Of a DNA stretch of 10,621 bases, positions 5,683 through 10,621 are shown piece after piece (position 1 is the first letter of the stretch; each line of letters opens with the position of its first letter). Under the pieces are notes generated by a model. It made no database searches, was not told the DNA's origin, and worked only from the letters and a program-made list of their open reading frames with translations. Source of the DNA: an uncultured Oscillospiraceae bacterium (GTDB lineage Bacteria; Bacillota; Clostridia; Oscillospirales; Acutalibacteraceae); the NCBI GenBank assembly GCA_900546265.1, contig URCA01000070.1:1-10621 (forward strand), written 5' to 3'. The position numbers and the translations under genes are program-made.

Positions 5683-6810
5683 CTACCTCTTTTTCTCCGT
5701 TTTCGGACGCAGCCACTCCGGCAGACGGGCCGCATAAGCCCGGAACGCGCTGGGCAGCGCGTATACCCCCAGCACCTGCGCCCCGGTGGCCCAAACCCAG
5801 CCGTCTCCGGCCGCCGTCCCGCGCTCCACCGTCAGCCGGTAGCCCTGCATCCGCCACTCGATATGGCTGAAAATGTGTTTGCCCTCGCCCAGAGGCTCGA
5901 TAGCCGCCGTCCTCAGGCCGAACGCCCGCGCCTGCGCTTCCGCCTCCTCAGCGGTCAGCCAGCCCTCCGTCCCCGGCAGCTCCCACAGCCCGCCGAGCAG
6001 CCCTGCCGGCTCCCGTCGATGAAGCAGCACCGCCGGCTCCGTCCCCTCGTCGATGCAGACCAGTATCGTCCGCTGCTCGACGCGCCGCGCCTTTTTCGGT
6101 GCGCGCACCGGCAGCTGCCGGGCGATCCCCCGCTCCCGGGCAAGGCAGGCGCCGGCCAGCGGGCATTCCCCGCAACGCGGCTCCGCATTGGGCAGGCAGA
6201 CTGTCTCCCCCAGCTCCATCAGGGCCTGATTAAACGCGCCCGGTGCCTCGGGCGGCAGCATGGCCGCCGCGGCGGCTGTAAACCACCGCTTGGCCGCGGG
6301 GCGAAGGATATCCTCCCCGTTGGCCGTCAGCCGGGCCAGCACCCGCATGACATTCCCGTCCACCGCCGGCACCGGGATCCCGAAGGAGATGGACGCCACC
6401 GCCCCCGCCGTGTATTCCCCGATCCCCGGCAGGCCGAGCAGCGCCTCGTAATCCCCGGGCATCTCGCCGCCGTATTGCTCCAGAATGACCCGCGCCGCCT
6501 TCTGCAGGTTGCGCGCCCGGCTGTAATACCCGAGGCCCTCCCACAGCTTGAGGAGCCGATCCTCCCCGCAGGCGGCCAGATCCCGAATGGTGGGCAGCTG
6601 ACGCATAAATCTGTCGAAATAGGGCAGCACCGCCTCGATGCGGGTCTGCTGCAGCATGATTTCCGATACCCATACCCGGTAGGGCGCGGCGTCCAGCCGC
6701 CAGGGCAGCAGCCGCCTGTGCGCGTCGTACCAGTTCAGCAGCGCCCGCCCGTAGGGGGCCAGCCGCTGCCCTTCCTCCGCCGCGCCGGCGGGCGCGCTTC
6801 CCCGCCTCAT
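5683..6810 (-). CDS. mutY: Adenine DNA glycosylase
   Basis: This 375-residue base-excision repair enzyme removes adenine mispaired with 8-oxoguanine. The N-terminal catalytic domain has SEIMLQQTR with Glu50, the helix-hairpin-helix LPGIGEYTAGAV (127-138), and VDGNV with catalytic Asp151. Four iron-sulfur cysteines follow at 205, 213, 216 and 222. The C-terminal Nudix-like domain (about 245-365) recognises 8-oxoG; it has LLGGLWELPG (271-280) and the FSH loop (314-316). The first Cys interval is seven residues rather than the six of E. coli MutY. The start overlaps the upstream gene stop by four bases (ATGA), indicating coupling. About 15 N-terminal residues precede the conserved fold, so the true start could be slightly later. 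Confidence 0.95.
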   Translation of the reverse strand: MRRGSAPAGAAEEGQRLAPYGRALLNWYDAHRRLLPWRLDAAPYRVWVSEIMLQQTRIEAVLPYFDRFMRQLPTIRDLAACGEDRLLKLWEGLGYYSRARNLQKAARVILEQYGGEMPGDYEALLGLPGIGEYTAGAVASISFGIPVPAVDGNVMRVLARLTANGEDILRPAAKRWFTAAAAAMLPPEAPGAFNQALMELGETVCLPNAEPRCGECPLAGACLARERGIARQLPVRAPKKARRVEQRTILVCIDEGTEPAVLLHRREPAGLLGGLWELPGTEGWLTAEEAEAQARAFGLRTAAIEPLGEGKHIFSHIEWRMQGYRLTVERGTAAGDGWVWATGAQVLGVYALPSAFRAYAARLPEWLRPKTEKKR

Positions 6811-7211
6811 TCCGCCTGCGCCAGGGCCCGGCGCCCCGCGTCCGTGAGGACGACAGCGCCCCGCTTGATGTGCGGGATGTCGAAGAGGAAATCCGGCCGC
6901 TTCGCGCCCTCCTCCGTCATCTGCCGCAGCTGCGCGAACAGCCCGCTCTCCTCATACAGCGCGTAGTCCCGCCGCAGCGTCACCAGCAGGTGATAGGTCA
7001 CCTGCACCAATCCCGCCTGCGCCGCCTCGGCGATCCGCGCCGCCCGCGCCTTGACGAGGGCCATGCCATCGTCCGGGCCGGTCATCCACACGTCCCGCAG
7101 GGCGGTGGAAATCAGCTCCCTGTCCTTCGAACTTCTCAGCTCGAACCGCACGATGGGCAGCCGCCCCGTCACAGCCGCCGCCTGAAGCAGCGCTTTCATC
7201 TCCTTGTCCAT
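6807..7211 (-). CDS. Uncharacterised protein coupled to mutY
   Basis: I do not recognise this 134-residue protein. The ATG at 7209-7211 (MDKEMKALLQAAA) is chosen because AAAGGAG lies five bases upstream; the in-frame ATG at 7256 lacks such a site. The protein looks soluble. It has a strand-like segment RLPIVRFELRS, then an Ala-rich amphipathic helix KARAARIAEAAQ, a central VTYHLLVTLRRDYALYEESG, and a C-terminal VVLTDAGRRALAQ that resembles the end of winged-helix proteins (LT-x2-GR-x-L). That could hint at a small DNA-binding protein, but this is weak inference. Its stop overlaps the mutY start by four bases, so the two are translationally coupled and in a fixed order. Composition matches its neighbours, with no sign of transfer. 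Confidence 0.8.
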   Translation of the reverse strand: MDKEMKALLQAAAVTGRLPIVRFELRSSKDRELISTALRDVWMTGPDDGMALVKARAARIAEAAQAGLVQVTYHLLVTLRRDYALYEESGLFAQLRQMTEEGAKRPDFLFDIPHIKRGAVVLTDAGRRALAQAE

Positions 7212-7276
7212 GCCGTCTCCTTTATCTTGTCCAACCAACGGGAAATTCCCCGCCAAAAATATCTAACGAACACAAT

Positions 7277-7310
7277 CCCCCGGAAAGGCGGCTTGTCCGT
7301 TTTCCGGGGG
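7277..7310 (-). terminator. Hairpin after upp, possible terminator or attenuator
   Basis: A perfect 10-bp stem CCCCCGGAAA / TTTCCGGGGG (7301-7310 with 7277-7286), with a 14-base loop, starts nine bases after the upp stop on the minus strand. It is followed by ATTGTGTTCGTTAG, T-rich but without a clean T-run. No convincing promoter is visible between it and the next gene start at 7211, so partial read-through into the mutY unit is plausible. Confidence 0.6.
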
Positions 7311-7319
7311 CGGTGAATC

Positions 7320-7952
7320 TTATTTGGTGCCGAAAATCCGATCGCCCGCGTCTCCCAGCCCCGGCACGATGTAACCGTGATCGTTGAGCTGCTCGTCCAG
7401 GGAGGCGCAGTAAACCTGCACGTCCGGATGCGCCTCGGTCAGCGCTTTCAGCCCCTCCGGCGCGGCGATGATGCACATGAATTTGACGCTCTTGGGGTGC
7501 CGCTGCTTGATTTGGGAGATCGCGTCCACGGCAGAGCCGCCGGTGGCCAGCATCGGATCCAGCACGATGACCTCCCGGTCGTCGATATCCCCCGGCAGCT
7601 TGCAGTAGTATTCCACCGGGTGCAGGGTCTCGGGATCCCGGTACAGGCCGATATGCCCCACCCGCGCCGCGGGCACCAGGGCCAGCGCCCCGTCCACCAT
7701 GCCCAGCCCGGCCCGCAGAATGGGCACAAAGGCCAGCTTCCGCCCGGCCAGAACGCTGGATTTGGTCACGGTGATGGGCGTTTCCACCTCCACCTCGCAC
7801 AAGGGCAAATCCCGCGTGGCCTCATAGACCATCAGCTCGGTGATCTCCGAAATCAACTCACGGAACTGCTTGGAGCCGGTGGTTTTGTTCCTGAGCAGGG
7901 TGACCTTGTGCTGAATCAGAGGATGGTTGGCGATAAAAGGCGTGTTTGACAT
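7320..7952 (-). CDS. upp: Uracil phosphoribosyltransferase
   Basis: This 210-residue enzyme converts uracil and PRPP to UMP, the main uracil salvage step. The PRPP-binding loop is VLDPMLATGGSA (130-141). The N-terminus HPLIQHKVTLLR is diagnostic, as are AFVPILRAGLGMVDG (74-88) and the C-terminal uracil-binding GLGDAGDRIFGTK (198-210). The length equals the family norm. I chose the ATG at 7950-7952 (MSNTPF), which matches homologue N-termini, with AAAGGA 12 bases upstream. An ATG four codons earlier sits too close to that site. It begins 25 bases after the tsaB stop, so it is cotranscribed with tsaE-tsaB. It occupies the slot where rimI often follows tsaB in other bacteria. Confidence 0.96.
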   Translation of the reverse strand: MSNTPFIANHPLIQHKVTLLRNKTTGSKQFRELISEITELMVYEATRDLPLCEVEVETPITVTKSSVLAGRKLAFVPILRAGLGMVDGALALVPAARVGHIGLYRDPETLHPVEYYCKLPGDIDDREVIVLDPMLATGGSAVDAISQIKQRHPKSVKFMCIIAAPEGLKALTEAHPDVQVYCASLDEQLNDHGYIVPGLGDAGDRIFGTK

Positions 7953-7977
7953 GGCGATTTCCATTCCTTTCGCAAGT

Positions 7978-8694
7978 TCATGTAGGCTGCGATTCCGCCG
8001 CCTGCCGCTGACGCAGTTCCCGCTGCGCCTGGGGCAGCCGCAGATAAGCGGGCTGCAGCGCCTCGGCGGCGCACAGCTCCCCCCGCAGGGCTTGTCCGGC
8101 CGCGCAGGCCGCCACCCCGGCTGCCCGCTGGAACCGAAGCGGCACAGGCGCCAGCAACAATTCTGGCACCTGTCCTTCCAGATTAGTATAGCACATCGCC
8201 GCCCCGTCTCCAACCAGAAAAATCGGTTTTTCGTACGAAAGCAGCCGAATTTTCAGATCCTCCAGGGAAATGGCCTCGTCCGGCGTTAACCGATCCAGAG
8301 ACGCCCCGTCGAAGCAGGCGGTGTACACCTGCCGGCAACGGGCGTCCATGACGGAACAGATCACCCCATCAAAGGGGACGCCCCGCAGGTTTTCCGCCAT
8401 CGCCGCCAGGGTGGACACCGCCGCGCAGGGGATGCCGCGAGCAAACGCCAGCCCCTTGACCGCCGCCACCCCGATGCGCACCCCCGTGAAGGAGCCCGGC
8501 CCGGCCGCCACCGCCAGCACGTCGATATCCGTGAGGGCCGTCTGGCTGTTGCGCAGCATGTCCTGCACCATGGGCATCAAGGTCTGGCTGTGGGTCAGCC
8601 GGGTGTTCACCCCCGCCTCGGCCAGGATGTCCCCGTCCTGTGTGATAGCGCAGGACGCAGGCCCCGCCGAGCTCTCAATCGCTAATATTTTCAT
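7978..8694 (-). CDS. tsaB: tRNA t6A37 threonylcarbamoyltransferase subunit TsaB
   Basis: This 238-residue ASKHA-fold protein is TsaB (YeaZ), the partner that stabilises and activates TsaD in making N6-threonylcarbamoyladenosine on ANN-decoding tRNAs. Visible are the N-terminal MKILAIESSAGPASCAI and the conserved GPGSFTGVRIGVAAVKGLA (65-83). THSQTLMP (34-41) is the equivalent of the TsaD metal-site region but without the full ligand set, as expected for TsaB. I chose the ATG at 8692-8694 (MKILAI) because it gives the usual N-terminus; an ATG at 8704-8706 would add four residues and has no better ribosome site. It follows tsaE with a 63-base gap to this start and precedes upp. The C-terminal third is Ala/Leu-rich and poorly conserved, as usual in the family. 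Confidence 0.94.
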   Translation of the reverse strand: MKILAIESSAGPASCAITQDGDILAEAGVNTRLTHSQTLMPMVQDMLRNSQTALTDIDVLAVAAGPGSFTGVRIGVAAVKGLAFARGIPCAAVSTLAAMAENLRGVPFDGVICSVMDARCRQVYTACFDGASLDRLTPDEAISLEDLKIRLLSYEKPIFLVGDGAAMCYTNLEGQVPELLLAPVPLRFQRAAGVAACAAGQALRGELCAAEALQPAYLRLPQAQRELRQRQAAESQPT

Positions 8695-8757
8695 GTCATC
8701 ACTCATTTCTTAGACTGGAAAGAAGCACGTCCACGCTTAAGCGGAACGCCGGTGCCC

Positions 8758-9195
8758 CTATTCGCACGCGATTTCCCGTGCGCCGTCCTCCCGGCGGGCA
8801 AACCGAAAACGCAGCGCTTCCTCGGGCAGCGCCCCCTCCACGTTTTCGCTCCATTCCACCGCCAGGATGCACCCGGCGTCGATATAATCGAAGAAACCCG
8901 TGGAATACAGGTCGTCCCAGCCCGTCACCCGGTACATGTCGAAATGCACCAGCGGCGGCTGCCCGCCGTATTCATGCACCAGCGCGAACGTCGGGCTGGA
9001 TACCTCGGCCTCCAGTCCCCGTCCGGCCGCCAGCCCCCGCACAAAGGCAGTCTTGCCCATGCCCAACCCGCCGAACAGCGCCAGCACCGCGCCGCCGGTC
9101 AGCGCCCGGCCGACGGCCGCGCCCAGCGCCTCGGTCTCCGCCGCGCTGCGGGTCACCCACGTCCGGCCCCGCAGGGCCTCTGCTTCCCTGTCCAT
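8758..9195 (-). CDS. tsaE: tRNA t6A37 biosynthesis ATPase TsaE
   Basis: This 145-residue P-loop ATPase (YjeE) acts with TsaB and TsaD in the t6A cycle. The Walker A motif is GGLGMGKT (42-49), followed by SSPTFALVHEY (66-76), HFDMYR (84-89) and AVEWSE (112-117), all family hallmarks. Length is normal. The ATG at 9193-9195 is preceded by GGGAG eight bases upstream. It is the first gene of the minus-strand run, behind a -10 element in the divergent gap. It is separated from tsaB by a short spacer containing a 10-base palindrome CGCTTAAGCG (8734-8743) of unknown role. tsaD is not in this window. Confidence 0.95.
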   Translation of the reverse strand: MDREAEALRGRTWVTRSAAETEALGAAVGRALTGGAVLALFGGLGMGKTAFVRGLAAGRGLEAEVSSPTFALVHEYGGQPPLVHFDMYRVTGWDDLYSTGFFDYIDAGCILAVEWSENVEGALPEEALRFRFARREDGAREIACE

Positions 9196-9228
9196 ACTCC
9201 AGTCTCCCGTTTCGTCGTCAATTTCTTA

Positions 9229-9237
9229 AGTATATCA
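9229..9237 (-). promoter_or_regulatory. Promoter of the tsaE-tsaB-upp unit
   Basis: TGATATACT on the minus strand (TATACT at 9234-9229) is an extended sigma-A -10 about 35 bases upstream of the tsaE start, in an AT-rich gap. The corresponding -35 region is weak (T/A-rich, no clear TTGACA). It is arranged back to back with the promoter of the SEDS gene. Confidence 0.6.
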
Positions 9238-9265
9238 TAAATTTTCATATCTTAAAAGGGAAATC

Positions 9266-9294
9266 TTGATTAGAGGCGAAAAAAACGGTATAAT
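9266..9294 (+). promoter_or_regulatory. Sigma-A promoter of the SEDS gene
   Basis: TTGATT (9266-9271), a 17-base spacer and a perfect TATAAT (9289-9294) give a strong housekeeping promoter. Transcription would start near 9301, leaving a leader of roughly 33 bases that contains the ribosome site AAGGAGGTG (9321-9329). Confidence 0.88.
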
Positions 9295-9333
9295 ACTAGA
9301 TTATAAGTATACTCCCTGGAAAGGAGGTGCGCG

Positions 9334-10482
9334 TTGAATCTGTTTGCCAAGGCCGGAAAATCTATCCGGTTCTACCTGAAAAACACCGATTTGGTGCTGA
9401 TCGCCCTGTGTGCAGCCGCCTCCCTGTATGGGCTCGCCCTGGTCTATTCCGCCGCCAAAGGCGCGACGGGCGGCTACATCGTGCAGCTGGCGAGCATTTG
9501 CGCGGGCCTGGTCGTCGCCATCATCATCTCTCAAATCGACTACGAGTTCATCGCCGCCCTCTGGCCTGTCTGGGGCGTCATCGCCCTGGTGCTGGTTGCT
9601 CTGACCTATACCGGCCTGGGGCTCAACGTGGGCGGTACGGACGATACCGCGTGGCTGGGCATCACCGTCGGCAGCCTCCAGCTGACCTTTCAGCCGTCGG
9701 AGCTGCTGAAAATCGTCTTTATCATCACCTTCTCCAAGCATTTGTCCATGGTCCGGGAACATATTAACGAGTTCAAAACCTTCCTGCTGGTGGCTCTGCA
9801 CGGCTTGGTTCCCATCGGCCTGATCTTCAAGCAGGGGGACGACGGCACCATGCTGGTTTTCGTGTTCATGGTGGTCAGCATGATGTTCGCCGCCGGGGTT
9901 AAGCCTGTGTACTTTCTGGGCGGCGCCACCCTGGTGGGCGCGGTTATTCCCTTTCTCTGGGATCGCCTGATCGCGGATAAGCTGGATCGCTTCCTGTGCC
10001 TGATTTACGTGGACGACTATATTATGGAAACCGGCTGGCAGCAATACCTCGGCCTGCGCGCCCTGGGATCCGGCCAGCTATGGGGCCGCGGCTTCATGGA
10101 GGGCGGCGGCACGGGCCTGTACGCCCGGAACAACGACTTCATCTTCACCGTGGCCGGAGAGGAATTCGGCTTCATCGGCGCCATGGCCGTCCTCGTCCTC
10201 ATTGCCCTCATCGTGTGGGAGCTCTGGCGCTGCGCCATCACCGCCCGGGATCGCCTGGGGATGTTCATGTGCATCGGCCTGATGTCCATGATCGGGTTTC
10301 AGTCCCTGATTAACATCGGCATGACCCTGCGGCTTCTGCCGGTCATCGGCATCACCCTCCCCTTCTTCAGCTCGGGCGGCAGCTCGGTGGCCACCCTGTA
10401 CCTCGGCGTCGGCCTGGCCCTGAGCGTCTACTACTCCAGCCGTGCCCGGGTGCGCAACAACATTTTTACCAAACCGTTATAG
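9334..10482 (+). CDS. SEDS-family peptidoglycan glycosyltransferase (RodA/FtsW type)
   Basis: This 382-residue polytopic membrane protein polymerises lipid II in cell-wall elongation, division or sporulation. It starts with TTG at 9334, six bases after a near-perfect AGGAGG. About ten hydrophobic segments are visible (for example 18-40, 48-67, 74-94, 150-166, 172-187, 190-209, 280-297, 309-333, 353-367). SEDS motifs are LTFQPSELLKI (117-127), the loop after it, GSGQLWGRGFMEGGGTG (245-261), NNDFIFTVAGEEFGFIG (266-282) and ITLPFFSSGGSSV (340-352). Asp268 and Trp107 probably correspond to the essential Asp280 and Trp105 of B. subtilis RodA. The usual QPDLGT is replaced by KQGDDGT (166-172). No penicillin-binding partner is adjacent, so RodA, FtsW or a sporulation paralogue cannot be distinguished. 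It is monocistronic. Confidence 0.9.
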   Translation: MNLFAKAGKSIRFYLKNTDLVLIALCAAASLYGLALVYSAAKGATGGYIVQLASICAGLVVAIIISQIDYEFIAALWPVWGVIALVLVALTYTGLGLNVGGTDDTAWLGITVGSLQLTFQPSELLKIVFIITFSKHLSMVREHINEFKTFLLVALHGLVPIGLIFKQGDDGTMLVFVFMVVSMMFAAGVKPVYFLGGATLVGAVIPFLWDRLIADKLDRFLCLIYVDDYIMETGWQQYLGLRALGSGQLWGRGFMEGGGTGLYARNNDFIFTVAGEEFGFIGAMAVLVLIALIVWELWRCAITARDRLGMFMCIGLMSMIGFQSLINIGMTLRLLPVIGITLPFFSSGGSSVATLYLGVGLALSVYYSSRARVRNNIFTKPL

Positions 10483-10490
10483 AGCAAACC

Positions 10491-10518
10491 AGGGCGCTGC
10501 CTGTTTTGGCAGCGCCCT
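10491..10518 (+). terminator. Hairpin after the SEDS gene
   Basis: An 11-bp perfect stem AGGGCGCTGCC / GGCAGCGCCCT (10491-10501 with 10508-10518), with loop TGTTTT, begins eight bases after the stop. Only one T follows before CAGGCTG, where repeat copy 2 begins, so a classic T-tract is missing. It is still a likely transcript end, perhaps acting with the repeat. Confidence 0.65.
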
Positions 10519-10520
10519 TC

Positions 10521-10621
10521 AGGCTGTCGAAAAAGGGAATCCGCCATTCGTGAAACGAAAAAAGCAGAGGCGGGTTACCAATCGGTGTTTGCGAGGACAT
10601 GTGCCTCGCAAACACACCTTA
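10521..10621 (+). repeat. Structured dispersed repeat, copy 2 (3' of the SEDS gene)
   Basis: This is the inverted partner of 17-116, starting AGGCTGTCGAAAAAG 38 bases after the SEDS stop, in the same polarity to its upstream gene as copy 1 to dpaB. It shows an outer stem AATCCGCC (10538-10545) / GGCGGGTT (10569-10576), an inner hairpin TTCGTGAAACGAA (10547-10559) and a perfect 12-bp stem GTGTTTGCGAGG / CCTCGCAAACAC (10585-10596 with 10604-10615). The inner hairpin differs from copy 1 by a paired C-G to T-A change that keeps the pairing. The repeat runs to the window edge and may continue beyond it. It encodes no protein. Confidence 0.88.

Noticed and set aside
5679..5735. 19-residue N-terminal extension of comEB
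   Set aside because: It lies inside mutY and is Arg-rich with no conserved residues. The ATG at 5678 matches the family N-terminus and has AGAGGT upstream.
7953..8213. 87-residue N-terminal extension of upp
   Set aside because: It overlaps tsaB in another frame. Upp is complete from MSNTPF at the normal length of 210 residues.
10521..10535. AGGCTGTCGAAAAAG as an insertion-sequence terminus
   Set aside because: It is suggestive of some IS ends, but no matching inverted GACAGCCT end is found at the other side of the repeat and no transposase is present. Not supportable from this window.

Overview
The window is a GC-rich (about 60%), densely coded chromosomal segment from an endospore-forming Clostridia-type Firmicute, most likely Oscillospiraceae/Ruminococcaceae. 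The signs are dipicolinate synthase genes (dpaA/dpaB), an oligoendopeptidase F, an Amidase_6 protein, strong AAGGAGG-type ribosome sites, sigma-A promoters in the AT-rich gaps and a TTG start on a SEDS gene. The genus assignment is inference.

Layout, left to right. (1) 17-116: a structured dispersed repeat, copy 1. (2) 126-1564, minus: dpaA-dpaB, which make dipicolinic acid in the mother cell during sporulation, behind a sigma-K-like promoter. (3) 1692-3485, minus: pepF with its own terminator and an extended -10 promoter. (4) 3642-3916: a roughly 275-bp palindromic, multi-branched element with 19-bp terminal inverted repeats. It lies between a second sigma-K-like promoter motif and the ribosome site of (5), an Amidase_6 gene at 3937-4413, plus. 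(6) A bidirectional terminator at 4421-4445. (7) 4455-9195, minus: a run of closely packed genes, in transcription order tsaE, tsaB, upp, (hairpin), an unrecognised small gene, mutY, comEB (dCMP deaminase) and a FabG-like reductase. It combines tRNA t6A synthesis, pyrimidine salvage and repair of oxidised guanine. (8) 9196-9333: divergent promoters. (9) 9334-10482, plus: a SEDS-family RodA/FtsW gene and a hairpin. (10) 10521-10621: repeat copy 2, inverted relative to copy 1.

Most genes are ordinary housekeeping or sporulation genes. The unusual content is non-coding. The two terminal repeat copies are about 92% identical, sit in the same polarity just after the 3' ends of outward-reading genes, and show one compensatory base-pair change in a small hairpin. 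The element at 3642-3916 looks like a MITE flanked by TA dinucleotides, or else a structured RNA leader, and apparently sits inside the 5' leader of a candidate sporulation amidase gene. No phage, CRISPR, tRNA, rRNA or intact transposase gene was seen.
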